Positions 7,416-15,827 of a stretch of 64,000 bases of DNA are shown here, in pieces. The notes beneath the pieces are model-generated. The model made no database searches. It saw nothing but the letters and a program-made list of their open reading frames with translations, and was not told where the DNA came from. Made by a program: the position numbers and the translations under genes. The stretch comes from an uncultured Pelagibacteraceae bacterium. Lineage in GTDB: Bacteria > Pseudomonadota > Alphaproteobacteria > Pelagibacterales > Pelagibacteraceae. The stretch covers positions 186,001-250,000 of the forward strand of contig CACJOY010000001.1 in NCBI GenBank assembly GCA_902595125.1, given 5' to 3'. How positions within the stretch are numbered: the stretch's first letter is position 1; every line of letters begins with the position of its first letter.

Positions 7416-7787
7416 TTATTTTAGTTTTTTTAAGCTTTTCAAAATATTAGAAATATTAGTTATTCTATTTTTAATAATATTGGCATTTATAGAATTATTT
7501 AAAGTTTCGTCAAGTTTTAATGGTTCGTTTTTACTTAATATTTTTTTAACTCCATTCATTGTCATTCCTTGTTCTTTTAAAAGAAATTGAATTTTTTTTA
7601 ATAATTCAATATTTTTTTTGTCATAATATCTTCTATTTCCATTTAAAATTTTAGGTTTAATTTGTTTGAATTCTTTTTCCCAATATCGAATGGTATGAGT
7701 GGGTGATGATTGATTATTTCTAGATTTTAAATTTAATATCTTAACAACTTCACCAATTGTTTTATATGCATTTGATGATTTAGTCAT
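7416..7787 (-). CDS. MerR-family transcriptional regulator
   Basis: A likely DNA-binding regulator of 123 residues. The ATG at 7785-7787 gives MTKSSNAYKTIGEVVKILNL, the MerR helix-turn-helix, followed by the wing region HTIRYWEKEFKQIKP and NGNRRYYDKKNIELL. A longer in-frame start at 7892 would add 35 residues antisense to nothing useful and buried in ihfA, so I reject it. The C-terminal half is short and Asn/Lys-rich, with no Cys or ligand pocket visible. A MerR gene right after ihfA is a standard alphaproteobacterial arrangement in the plsX-fabH-ihfA-merR cluster. Its target is unknown. It overlaps the ihfA 3' end by 8 bases. Confidence 0.88.
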   Translation of the reverse strand: MTKSSNAYKTIGEVVKILNLKSRNNQSSPTHTIRYWEKEFKQIKPKILNGNRRYYDKKNIELLKKIQFLLKEQGMTMNGVKKILSKNEPLKLDETLNNSINANIIKNRITNISNILKSLKKLK

Positions 7788-8079
7788 TATTTTTTGAATT
7801 AATAAAAATTTTAAAATCTTTTGATGGCTTAAATAAAACCACATTTCTATCTGATATGATTTTTTTTTCCTTTGTTTTTGGATTTCTACCAATACGTGAC
7901 CTCTTTTTTCTTATTGAAAATGTTCCAAAATTCGAAATTTTTAACTTTTTTTCTTGAATTAAATTCGTAATTATTAGTGAAAAAAATTCGTTAATCAAAT
8001 TTTCTGATATGCTCTTTGAAAAACCAATCTGCATATAAACAATATTAACTAAGTCTTTTTTAGTTAAGTTTATTCTCAT
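7780..8079 (-). CDS. ihfA: Integration host factor alpha subunit
   Basis: A DNA-bending histone-like protein of 99 residues that would dimerise with IhfB. It starts LTKKDLVNIVYMQIGFSKS, as IHF-alpha does, and carries the beta-arm GRNPKTKEKKIISDR near residues 66-80, including the intercalating proline, and ends FKPSKDFKIFINS. KISNFGTFSIRKK matches the IHF/HU core. HU is the main alternative, but position between plsX and a merR gene is the usual IhfA place. Its start follows the plsX stop directly, leaving no room for fabH, which normally lies between them. Confidence 0.9.
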   Translation of the reverse strand: MRINLTKKDLVNIVYMQIGFSKSISENLINEFFSLIITNLIQEKKLKISNFGTFSIRKKRSRIGRNPKTKEKKIISDRNVVLFKPSKDFKIFINSKNND

Positions 8080-9084
8080 TTATAAGATATTATCTTTTAT
8101 TTTATCTATCAAATTGCCTTTGATAATTCTATTACAAACACCTAGTGAATTTGAAAAACCTACAAGATCTGTCCCACCATGACTTTTAACTACCGGTGAG
8201 TCTAGCCCTATAAATATAGCTCCATTGTAAAGTCTTGGGTCTAATCTTTTCTTAAATTTATTTAAATTTGATATATTCAATAAAGATGAAATTTTTCCTA
8301 GCATATTGTTACTTAGTGCTTTTTTAAGTTCATCTGTAATAAAATTAGCTGTTCCTTCAGCTGTTTTTAACGCCACATTTCCTGTGAAACCATCCGACAC
8401 GATTACATTAACTTCACCATTCATAAGTTCATTTCCCTCTATATATCCTGAAAAATTAAAATTATCATTTTTCTTTTGATTTAATAGCTGAAATGTTTCC
8501 TTTATTATTTCATTTCCCTTTAATTCCTCTGAGCCAATATTTAATAAAGCAACATTGGGAATTTCTTGTGGATATAGTGATTTATAAAGTGAAGCTCCCA
8601 TTGTTGAAAAATCAACTAAATTTTTTGAACTACATTCAATATTTGCTCCAAGATCTAAGACAACACTCATTCCTTTTTTATTCGGCCAGAGCGCTGATAA
8701 AGCTGGCTTGTCTATATTTTCTATCATTTTAAGATTAAGCTTCGCTACTACAAGCAATGCTCCTGTATTTCCAGCAGAAATTACTATATCGCAATTTTTA
8801 TTTTTAACACTTTCAATAGCTAGCCACATACTTGTATTTTTACCTCTTTTAGCTGCCTCTAAAGGACTATCAGTACTCCTTACAACATTATCAGTATGTA
8901 CAATCTCATAAAATTTATTATCTATTTTGTTTTTAATATATTTATTTATTAGTTCCTTATTACCAAAAATTTTATAAAAACTACTTTTATCTAAATTATG
9001 ATTATGAATAATACCATCAATGACTTTCTTTGGAGAACCATCACCTCCCATTGCATCAACTGCAATTCTGATAAAATCTGACAT
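8080..9084 (-). CDS. plsX: Phosphate acyltransferase PlsX
   Basis: PlsX makes acyl-phosphate from acyl-ACP for phospholipid synthesis; the plsY gene at 46570 encodes the next enzyme. The 334 residues start with IAVDAMGGDGSPKKVIDG, the diagnostic PlsX N-terminus, and include VRSTDSPLEAAKRGKNTS, VISAGNTGALL, LDLGANIEC, and VSDGFTGNVALKTAEGTA. Length is typical. It follows rpmF by 19 bases and is immediately followed by ihfA. PlsX is a peripheral membrane protein. Confidence 0.96.
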   Translation of the reverse strand: MSDFIRIAVDAMGGDGSPKKVIDGIIHNHNLDKSSFYKIFGNKELINKYIKNKIDNKFYEIVHTDNVVRSTDSPLEAAKRGKNTSMWLAIESVKNKNCDIVISAGNTGALLVVAKLNLKMIENIDKPALSALWPNKKGMSVVLDLGANIECSSKNLVDFSTMGASLYKSLYPQEIPNVALLNIGSEELKGNEIIKETFQLLNQKKNDNFNFSGYIEGNELMNGEVNVIVSDGFTGNVALKTAEGTANFITDELKKALSNNMLGKISSLLNISNLNKFKKRLDPRLYNGAIFIGLDSPVVKSHGGTDLVGFSNSLGVCNRIIKGNLIDKIKDNIL

Positions 9085-9103
9085 TTTTTGAATAATCTTT
9101 TAT

Positions 9104-9286
9104 TTATTCTTTTGGATCTAAAACTTGTCTTCCCTTATACATACCAGTTTTCATATCCAAATGGTGTGAGAGCCTATATTCACCAGATTTTTTATCCTCA
9201 ATAATATTTTTACTTGAGAATTTCATATTTTGAGCTCTTCTCATGCCAGTTCTTGACGGGGTTTGTTTACGTTTAGGTACAGCCAT
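9104..9286 (-). CDS. rpmF: 50S ribosomal protein L32
   Basis: The 60-residue product begins [20 protein letters not shown], the canonical L32 N-terminus. It has no Cys, so it is the zinc-free form. The C-terminus has the [16 protein letters not shown] segment typical of alphaproteobacterial L32. rpmF-plsX order is conserved across bacteria. The gene starts 2 bases after the stop of the cytochrome bc1 chaperone gene; the DUF177 (YceD) gene often found just upstream of rpmF is not there. Confidence 0.95.
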   Translation of the reverse strand: MAVPKRKQTPSRTGMRRAQNMKFSSKNIIEDKKSGEYRLSHHLDMKTGMYKGRQVLDPKE

Positions 9287-9288
9287 AA

Positions 9289-9756
9289 TTAAAAGTTACT
9301 TACACTTTTTAGATAAGAATTCAAAGTTTTTTTTGATAGATTTTCCTGATATTTATCAAAATAATCAATCAAATAATCAGTTTTTTCGAAATTTTCTAAA
9401 AAAATTGAAAACTTTTTTTCCTTTTCGTTATTATTTAAATTATCCCAAAAATGCACTTCGGAAACTAAAGAATGAAAAAGATTAATGTAATCTTTCATTT
9501 TCTTATTAATAGATTGATCACCGTATCCGATTTCACGAATACTCAATTCTAATTGTCTAAAATTAAAATCATATATCTTTTGTAAAGCTTCTGTATTATT
9601 TTTATTTTTGAAGACTTTTAAGAAAAAAGCAAAATGCATTAAAAATAAAAGCAGCCTATCTGAAAATGTGTCTTGTTTATTAAGACCTTTATATAACAAT
9701 TTATTTGTAGTTAATTTGATTAAATTATTATAAAGATTTATATATAATTCATTCAT
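9289..9756 (-). CDS. Ubiquinol-cytochrome c chaperone family protein (CBP3-like)
   Basis: A 155-residue protein resembling the alphaproteobacterial members of the CBP3/ubiquinol-cytochrome c chaperone family, thought to help assemble cytochrome bc1. It is mainly helical, with [19 protein letters not shown] near 31-49, the family's pattern of an aromatic-rich helix, then [23 protein letters not shown] near 71-93, close to the conserved LREMGVGDLxVPKxMK segment. No membrane span or signal peptide is evident. It stands head to head with bamE and upstream of rpmF-plsX, as in other alphaproteobacteria, which supports the call. Similarity is moderate. Confidence 0.75.
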   Translation of the reverse strand: MNELYINLYNNLIKLTTNKLLYKGLNKQDTFSDRLLLFLMHFAFFLKVFKNKNNTEALQKIYDFNFRQLELSIREIGYGDQSINKKMKDYINLFHSLVSEVHFWDNLNNNEKEKKFSIFLENFEKTDYLIDYFDKYQENLSKKTLNSYLKSVSNF

Positions 9757-10219
9757 GAATAAAATTTTAATATTAACTATATTTTTTTTAATTTTAAACT
9801 GTTCTTTTAATAAAGTTATACAAAATCATGGTGTACATAATCTAGAAAAAAAACAAGCAAAGTTGAAGCTTAATAAAACAAATAAAAATGACATTTTTGA
9901 TATTATTGGCCCTCCTTCAACAAAAAGTACATTTGATAATGATATTTATATATATATTGAAAAAAAAACAAGTAGCTCTAAATTAACTAAATTAGGTAAA
10001 AAAAAACTTTTAAGAAACAATGTTTTAGTTCTTGAAGTAGATACTAAAGGTATTTTGATAAGTAAGAAGTTCTATAATATTGAAGATATGAAAAAAATGA
10101 AATTTGATGAGACGGTTACAGAAGTAAATCAAACACGAAAATCATTTATTTATAATTTTCTTTATTCTGTAAGGCAAAAAATTGATGATCCGTTAGGAAA
10201 AAAACGGATCAAAAATTAA
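9755..10219 (+). CDS. bamE: Outer-membrane assembly lipoprotein BamE/SmpA
   Basis: A 154-residue lipoprotein expected in the outer-membrane beta-barrel assembly complex. The N-terminus has a short hydrophobic signal ending in LILNCSF, a usable lipobox with Cys16. After it, [20 protein letters not shown] resembles the SmpA/OmlA helix-turn that precedes a strand such as DIYIYIEKK. The gene lies head to head with the cytochrome bc1 chaperone gene, starting inside it by 2 bases; this divergent pair is common in alphaproteobacteria. Its stop shares a TTAA palindrome with the convergent hppA stop. The C-terminal 50 residues are Lys-rich and poorly conserved. Confidence 0.82.
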   Translation: MNKILILTIFFLILNCSFNKVIQNHGVHNLEKKQAKLKLNKTNKNDIFDIIGPPSTKSTFDNDIYIYIEKKTSSSKLTKLGKKKLLRNNVLVLEVDTKGILISKKFYNIEDMKKMKFDETVTEVNQTRKSFIYNFLYSVRQKIDDPLGKKRIKN

Positions 10220-12321
10220 CCAGCAATCACAGCTAGTAACAATAAAGCAACAATATTAGTAATTTTGATCATTGGATTTACTGCGGGACCAGCGGTATCT
10301 TTATAAGGATCACCAACTGTATCTCCTGTCACAGCTGCTTTATGAGCTTCTGAACCTTTTCCACCATGATTACCATCCTCAATATATTTTTTAGCGTTAT
10401 CCCAAGCGCCACCACCAGCTGTCATTGAAACAGCGACGAATAATCCTGTAATAATTACACCTAGTAACATTGCTCCAACAGATGCTAAAGCTGCAACCTG
10501 TCCACCTATAGCAAGTATTATGAAATATAAAACAATTGGTGATAGAACTGGTAATAGTGAAGGAATTATCATTTCTTTAATTGCTGCTACAGTCAGTAAA
10601 TCTACAAGCTTAGCATAATCAGGTTTTTGTTTTCTTTTCATAATACCTGGAAATTTTTTAAATTGTCTTCTTACTTCGACAACAACGGCTCCACCTGCTC
10701 TACCAACAGCTTGCATACCCATTGATCCAAACAAATAAGGGAGCATTCCTCCAATTAGAAGACCAACAACAACATAGGGATTGGATAAATCAAATGTTAC
10801 TACAATTCCTTCTAACTTTGATCCTGCTTCTTTAGAAAAATGTTTAATATCTTCTGTATACGCAGCAAAAAGAACTAGTGCCCCTAATCCTGCAGAACCA
10901 ATTGCATAACCTTTTGTTACTGCCTTCGTGGTATTTCCAACCGCATCTAATGCATCAGTAGTTTTTCTAACATTATTTGGTAATTTAGACATTTCAGCAA
11001 TACCACCAGCATTATCTGTAACAGGTCCATAAGCATCTAAGGCAACGACCATACCAGCAAGAGCTAACATAGTAGTTACCGCTATTGCTATACCATATAG
11101 TCCCGCTATATGATTAGTTAGCAAAATTCCAGCAACAATTATTAATGCTGGCACAGCAGTAGCCTCTAATGAGATGGCCAAACCTTGTATTACATTAGTT
11201 CCATGACCAGTAGTTGAAGAACTAGCTACACTTCTGACTGGTCTATAGTTAGTACCAGTATAATATTCTGTTACCCATATTAATAAACCAGTAATAACTA
11301 AACCTATGATCCCACAATAGTAAAGACTAATACCTGAGAATGTCATATTATTTAATTTATAAGTATTTTCTAATCCCAACACATAATCAGTTACTGGATA
11401 AAGTATTGCTAATGAAGAAACAGCAGAAACAACAAAACCTTTATATAACGCATTCATTACGTTTTTACTTTTACCAAGTTTAACAAAGAAAGTTCCCAAA
11501 ATTGATGTCAAAATGCAAGCTCCACCAATGGTCAATGGATAAATCATCATTGATAAATCACCTGGAAAAAAGATTGAGGATAAAACCATTGTAGCAACGA
11601 TAGTAACAGCATAAGTTTCAAATAAATCCGCTGCCATGCCAGCACAATCTCCAACATTATCACCAACATTATCAGCGATTACAGCGGGATTTCTTGGATC
11701 ATCTTCAGGTATTCCAGCTTCAACTTTACCCACTAAATCAGCTCCTACATCGGCTCCTTTAGTAAATATACCTCCACCTAATCTTGCAAAAATTGAAATT
11801 AATGAAGCACCAAAACCTAAGGCAACTAATGCGTTAACAATTTCTCTTTCATCGACATCAAATTTTAATAATAAGTAATAATAAACAGCTATAGCTAATA
11901 ATGCTAAACCAGCAACTAACATACCAGTAACTGCGCCTGATTTAAAAGCTACTGAAAGTCCACTAGATAAACCTTTCCTAGAAGCTTCAGCTGTTCTAAC
12001 GTTTGCTTCAACAGAAACTAACATTCCAACATATCCAGCTATTCCAGATAATGTTGCACCAATAAGATATCCTAAACCAACTAATGGACTAAAAGCTATA
12101 CTTACAATTACTAAAACAACTACACCAACAATTGCTATTGTTTTATATTGTCTATTTAAATAAGCTTTAGCACCAATTTGAATTGCAGATGCAATTTCTT
12201 GCATTTTAGAATTACCAGGACTTGAATTTAAAATATTCTTTCCAGTAAAATATCCATAAACAATTGATAAAAATCCAGCAGCTATAGTGTATAATAGTAT
12301 TGTTTCGACAGTTGAGTTCAT
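10216..12321 (-). CDS. hppA: Membrane-bound proton-translocating pyrophosphatase, K+-independent type
   Basis: An inner-membrane pump that couples pyrophosphate hydrolysis to proton export. The 701 residues form about sixteen spans. The catalytic motifs include [20 protein letters not shown] (182-201), [20 protein letters not shown] (206-225), the DNAGGIAEM motif near 436-444, and a C-terminal [18 protein letters not shown]. Lys466 in [15 protein letters not shown] is the residue that marks K+-independent proton pumps; K+-dependent ones have Ala there. No regulator is nearby. The 82-base gap upstream (12322-12403) should hold its promoter, and an AAGG site lies about 6 bases before the ATG. 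Confidence 0.96.
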   Translation of the reverse strand: MNSTVETILLYTIAAGFLSIVYGYFTGKNILNSSPGNSKMQEIASAIQIGAKAYLNRQYKTIAIVGVVVLVIVSIAFSPLVGLGYLIGATLSGIAGYVGMLVSVEANVRTAEASRKGLSSGLSVAFKSGAVTGMLVAGLALLAIAVYYYLLLKFDVDEREIVNALVALGFGASLISIFARLGGGIFTKGADVGADLVGKVEAGIPEDDPRNPAVIADNVGDNVGDCAGMAADLFETYAVTIVATMVLSSIFFPGDLSMMIYPLTIGGACILTSILGTFFVKLGKSKNVMNALYKGFVVSAVSSLAILYPVTDYVLGLENTYKLNNMTFSGISLYYCGIIGLVITGLLIWVTEYYTGTNYRPVRSVASSSTTGHGTNVIQGLAISLEATAVPALIIVAGILLTNHIAGLYGIAIAVTTMLALAGMVVALDAYGPVTDNAGGIAEMSKLPNNVRKTTDALDAVGNTTKAVTKGYAIGSAGLGALVLFAAYTEDIKHFSKEAGSKLEGIVVTFDLSNPYVVVGLLIGGMLPYLFGSMGMQAVGRAGGAVVVEVRRQFKKFPGIMKRKQKPDYAKLVDLLTVAAIKEMIIPSLLPVLSPIVLYFIILAIGGQVAALASVGAMLLGVIITGLFVAVSMTAGGGAWDNAKKYIEDGNHGGKGSEAHKAAVTGDTVGDPYKDTAGPAVNPMIKITNIVALLLLAVIAG

Positions 12322-12403
12322 ATTAACCTTAATTACTTTGTTGGTTGATAGTTATTAAAATGCGGACAATACAAAAAAAGGTATAAAAGGCAATAATTAA
12401 CTT

Positions 12404-13363
12404 CTAAAATCTGTGAAAATATCCTTTTGTTTTAATAGCAATTTTATTCCCTTTTTGATCAATAATCTGAGATTTTTGCATGTTGGAACAAATTTTTCCT
12501 ATTTTAGAAATTTTTATACCTAGAGATTTAGAAATTTTATTAATGATTCTAGACTTAGAAGAATTAGCAGTAAATAAAATCTGATAATCATCACCTTGAG
12601 AAATGAAAGATATCTTATTTAATTTTTTTTTAATAAGGAGTTTTTTAAGATTTGTAGAAATTGGAACATTATCTAAGTATATCTTATAAGAAAATTTTTG
12701 TTTATTTATTAATTTTTCTAAGTCAGAAAATAGACCATCAGAAATATCTATAGATGAATGAGCAAAAGTTAATAATTTATTGCTCAAATTTAAATGTAAA
12801 TTTGGTAGGTAATATTTATTTATAAAATATTTTTTTAAATAGCTAGAAGTAGAAATTTTTTTTTTTAAAATATTTAAACCAGTAAAACTATCACCTAAAT
12901 TACCAGTCACATAAATATCATCATTTATTTTTGCATTATTTCTTAATATTATTTTTTGTGAAAAACCAATTGAAGTCACAGTAAAACTTAATTTATTAGA
13001 ATAAACAGTATCTCCACCACATAAAAAAATGTTATATTTATTTTGTTCTTGTTTTAAAGATTTTGAAATTTTTTTTAAATTAAAAGAAGAAAATGATCTT
13101 TTATCACCTGATCCTGATATAAAATAATACTTTGGTTTAACACCTTTGCAAATAATATCTGATATTGAAGATCTAATAATTTTTTTAATTACAAGATCTG
13201 GTTTTTTAAAATTAATAAAGTGTATACCTTCAATATAAGTATCTACTGAAACAACTAGTTTTTTAGATTTATCAAAAAAAACATCATCATTTAGATTTAG
13301 TGAACTTTTATTTTTTTTGGACAATTGTAAAAAAAATTTATTTATAATTTGAAATTCATGCAT
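12404..13363 (-). CDS. thiL: Thiamine-monophosphate kinase
   Basis: ThiL phosphorylates thiamine phosphate to the diphosphate cofactor. The 319-residue product has the ThiL/PurM pattern: a Lys-rich N-terminus, LNLNDDVFF near residue 22-30, VSVDTYIEGIHF near 39-50 (metal and substrate strand), CGGDTVYS, VTGNLGDSFTGL, HSSIDISDGLFSDLEK, and SQGDDYQILFT. The Asp residues for metal are in place. It overlaps nusB by 8 bases at the end of the riboflavin run, a normal alphaproteobacterial order. Since SAR11 is known to need a thiamine pyrimidine precursor, a retained ThiL fits later steps of that pathway. Confidence 0.93.
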   Translation of the reverse strand: MHEFQIINKFFLQLSKKNKSSLNLNDDVFFDKSKKLVVSVDTYIEGIHFINFKKPDLVIKKIIRSSISDIICKGVKPKYYFISGSGDKRSFSSFNLKKISKSLKQEQNKYNIFLCGGDTVYSNKLSFTVTSIGFSQKIILRNNAKINDDIYVTGNLGDSFTGLNILKKKISTSSYLKKYFINKYYLPNLHLNLSNKLLTFAHSSIDISDGLFSDLEKLINKQKFSYKIYLDNVPISTNLKKLLIKKKLNKISFISQGDDYQILFTANSSKSRIINKISKSLGIKISKIGKICSNMQKSQIIDQKGNKIAIKTKGYFHRF

Positions 13364-13760
13364 TTGAAGATCTTAATTTTTTTCCAATATTATCCAACAA
13401 TGCATTTAAATATTTAGTTTGCCCGTCTTCTAAAAAAAAATTTGATGCATTTAAATATTCTTTTATTATTATCCTTATTGATAAGTTGGGTTTATATAAA
13501 AATTCGTATGTAGCAGATTTTAAAATAACTTGAAATAATTTATCTAAATTGTTTACAGAAAACTCTTTTCCTAAATTTTTATTTAGTTCTTCTAATATAA
13601 CATCATTACGTTCAATAGTTCCTGAGACGATATCTTTAATAAATTTTTTGAATCTATGTTTAGGAAAGGTAAGTTGTTCATCATTATTAAAAAACTTTCC
13701 ATATAATTTTTGAATAATTATTACTCTTGGGTTATTTTTGGGACTAAAACTAGTTTTCAT
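13356..13760 (-). CDS. nusB: Transcription antitermination factor NusB
   Basis: A 134-residue helical RNA-binding protein of the rRNA antitermination complex. It carries the NusB N-terminal helix pattern IIIQKLYGKFFNND, an FKKFIKDIVSGTIER segment, and the C-terminal YKPNLSIRIIIKEYLNASNFF, which corresponds to the conserved vPxkVaInEaVelAKrF region. The last helix includes YLNALLDNIGKKLR. It overlaps ribH by 4 bases and thiL by 8 bases, and ribH-nusB pairing is widely conserved. Sequence is diverged but order and motifs agree. Confidence 0.9.
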   Translation of the reverse strand: MKTSFSPKNNPRVIIIQKLYGKFFNNDEQLTFPKHRFKKFIKDIVSGTIERNDVILEELNKNLGKEFSVNNLDKLFQVILKSATYEFLYKPNLSIRIIIKEYLNASNFFLEDGQTKYLNALLDNIGKKLRSSNA

Positions 13761-14146
13761 TTTTGTGATAAAACTGACAAAATAGCGTTAGCAGCTTCTG
13801 CACCTTTTTTTTTTCTAGCTATTGCTTGTTTCATATTTAAACAAGTTATAATTCCATTACCTATGGGTTTTTTAGACTCAATAGATAATTTCATGATCGC
13901 ATCAGTAGATGCTTTAGATATAAAATCAAAATGAGGGGTTTGACCTTTTATTACACAAGCTAGAGCAATAAATGCATCATATTTTTTTAAATTTTTCGAA
14001 ATCGTTACTGGTATTTCAAATACACCAGGAACATTTGTAATTTTAATTCTAAATTTATTAGATATTTTATTCAATGCGCTTTTAAGTAAACCAGATGAAA
14101 CATTCTTGTAATAATTTGCATTTATTATTAAAATTTTTTTATTCAT
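13757..14146 (-). CDS. ribH: 6,7-dimethyl-8-ribityllumazine synthase
   Basis: RibH condenses the ribityl-aminouracil with dihydroxybutanone phosphate, the penultimate riboflavin step. The 129 residues show the family landmarks VPGVFEIPVTIS near residues 38-49, FIALACVIKGQTPHFDFIS near 59-77 with the catalytic His, and KPIGNGIITCLNMKQA near 92-107. At 129 residues it is on the short side because of a trimmed N-terminus. It follows the ribB(X) gene by a 1-base overlap and precedes nusB. Confidence 0.95.
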   Translation of the reverse strand: MNKKILIINANYYKNVSSGLLKSALNKISNKFRIKITNVPGVFEIPVTISKNLKKYDAFIALACVIKGQTPHFDFISKASTDAIMKLSIESKKPIGNGIITCLNMKQAIARKKKGAEAANAILSVLSQK

Positions 14147-15246
14147 TAAATCAATTCTTGTTTTGTTATCTTTATATCATAACCTTCTAAACCAATAACC
14201 TTTTTTGGAGATTTGGTGATTAATATCATTTTTTTGATCTTCAAATCCTTAATTATCTGAGCTCCAATACCGTAATTTTTTATTAATTTGTCATTTCCTT
14301 TTTTGTAAAAATTTTTATCTTTATAATCTTTTAACGTCTGAGTGACTGATTTAAGATTTGTATCTTTAATAAAAATCAATACACAATTATTAAATTTTTT
14401 AAAATAATTTAAAGTTTTGTTGAACGAATTTGGTAAATTTTGAGTTATTAAATAATTTTGTACAACATTAGATGAAATTACTCTTACTCTTGGAATAAGT
14501 CCTTTTTTAAAAGAACCTTTTATTAATGCAAAATGTTCTGATCCATCTAATAAATTTTCATATATCTTAATTTTATATTTTTGTTTTTTGACTTTTATAT
14601 CTGAAGATTTTTTTAATTTAATTAATTTTTCTCTTTTTAATCTATATGAAATTAAATCTTCTATCTTTCCAATCTTCAATTTATGTTTTTTAGCAAAATT
14701 AAAAAGATCCTGTCCTTTTGCCATCGAACCATCTTCGTTCATAATTTCACATATTACAGCTGAATTATTTTTTTTTGCCATTTTTGAAATATCAACTGAA
14801 GCTTCTGTATGACCAGCTCTAACAAGTACTCCCCCATCCTTAGCTATAATTGGAAAAATATGTCCTGGTGAAACTATATCCTTTTTTGTTACATTTTTTT
14901 TTGAGGCAATCTTTATTGTTTTGCATCTGTCTTTAGCAGAAATACCTGTTGTTATTCCCTTTTTTGCTTCTATCGATACTGTAAAAGCAGTTTTATTTCT
15001 TGATTGATTTATAGGTGACATCAGTGACAAATTTAATTTTTTTGCTTGATGACTGTCTAAAGCTAAACAAATTAGCCCCCTTCCATATTTAGCCATGAAG
15101 TTTATTTTTTTTGGATTAGTGTCTGATGTTGAAATTACTAAATCACCCTCATTTTCTCTTTTTTCGTCATCTACAAGAATAAACATACCACCTTTTTTAG
15201 CTATTTTAATAATTGTTTCTATTGATGAATAATTACTTTTTTTCAT
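14146..15246 (-). CDS. ribB: 3,4-dihydroxy-2-butanone 4-phosphate synthase fused to a degenerate GTP cyclohydrolase II-like domain
   Basis: The N-terminal 200 residues are an intact RibB domain: FILVDDEKRENEGDLVI near 18-34 holds the acidic metal site, then MAKYGRGLICLAL, GITTGISAKDR, and RAGHTEASVD. It makes the four-carbon riboflavin precursor from ribulose 5-phosphate. The C-terminal 160 residues follow the GTP cyclohydrolase II outline (FALIKGSF, then NYGIGAQIIKDLKIKKM near the end) but lack the three zinc Cys and the GxGIGLxxK segment, so that half should not hydrolyse GTP. This matches the RibBX-type variant described in proteobacteria. A separate GTP cyclohydrolase II must be elsewhere. 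The gene overlaps ribE by 14 bases. Confidence 0.9.
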   Translation of the reverse strand: MKKSNYSSIETIIKIAKKGGMFILVDDEKRENEGDLVISTSDTNPKKINFMAKYGRGLICLALDSHQAKKLNLSLMSPINQSRNKTAFTVSIEAKKGITTGISAKDRCKTIKIASKKNVTKKDIVSPGHIFPIIAKDGGVLVRAGHTEASVDISKMAKKNNSAVICEIMNEDGSMAKGQDLFNFAKKHKLKIGKIEDLISYRLKREKLIKLKKSSDIKVKKQKYKIKIYENLLDGSEHFALIKGSFKKGLIPRVRVISSNVVQNYLITQNLPNSFNKTLNYFKKFNNCVLIFIKDTNLKSVTQTLKDYKDKNFYKKGNDKLIKNYGIGAQIIKDLKIKKMILITKSPKKVIGLEGYDIKITKQELI

Positions 15247-15826
15247 AAAAAAAATTTTTTACATATTTAGAAAGAATATCAATTTCAATATTGACAAAAT
15301 TACCTCTTTTTAACTTTGATAAATTTGTTTCTTTAAAGGTGTGAGGTATTATCCAAATTTGGAAGCCTTTTTTTGTAACTTTTGATATTGTTAATGAAAT
15401 CCCATTTATACATATTGAAGCTTTCTCAATTAAATTTTTTTTTTCTTTTTTATTTATTTCAAAATCAAAAAGAAATGATTTATCAATCTTTTTAATGCTT
15501 AATATTTTTCCAACTGTGTCTACATGTCCTTGACAAATATGACCGGATATTTCTTGACCATATTTGAGTGGCAATTCAAGATTTATTAATTCTCCTTTCT
15601 TTATATGTCTAAACTTTGATCTTAGTATAGTTTCATTTGATAGATAAAATTCCATTATTTTTTTTTTAATGGTTATAAGTGTTAGACAAACTCCATCACA
15701 TGCAACAGAAATGCCGATATCTTTCTTTCTCAATTTAATGGTTGATCTAACAAAAATATTTATACCTTTGGGCCTTTTAGATATTTTTGTAATTAAACCC
15801 TTATTAAAAATTATTCCATTAAACAT
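15233..15826 (-). CDS. ribE: Riboflavin synthase alpha chain
   Basis: This enzyme dismutates two ribityllumazines into riboflavin. The 197 residues are two repeats of the lumazine-binding barrel: the first begins MFNGIIFNKGLITKI and includes IGISVACDGVCLTL, the second begins GQEISGHICQGHVDTVGKI and includes EKASICINGISLTI. The MFxGI start and the GHxxxGHVD motif are diagnostic. The C-terminus is slightly long and basic. It lies between ribD and ribB(X) with an overlap on one side and a 1-base gap on the other. Confidence 0.95.
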   Translation of the reverse strand: MFNGIIFNKGLITKISKRPKGINIFVRSTIKLRKKDIGISVACDGVCLTLITIKKKIMEFYLSNETILRSKFRHIKKGELINLELPLKYGQEISGHICQGHVDTVGKILSIKKIDKSFLFDFEINKKEKKNLIEKASICINGISLTISKVTKKGFQIWIIPHTFKETNLSKLKRGNFVNIEIDILSKYVKNFFYEKK

Positions 15827-15827
15827 T

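Noticed and set aside
7788-7892. Longer start for the MerR-type gene
   Set aside because: The extra 35 residues run inside the ihfA coding region in another frame and precede a normal MerR N-terminus.
11636-11878. Open frame antisense to hppA, and similar antisense frames elsewhere (for example 41350-41601 and 53442-53654)
   Set aside because: These are shadows of strongly conserved genes on the other strand, with no ribosome binding site or family match.
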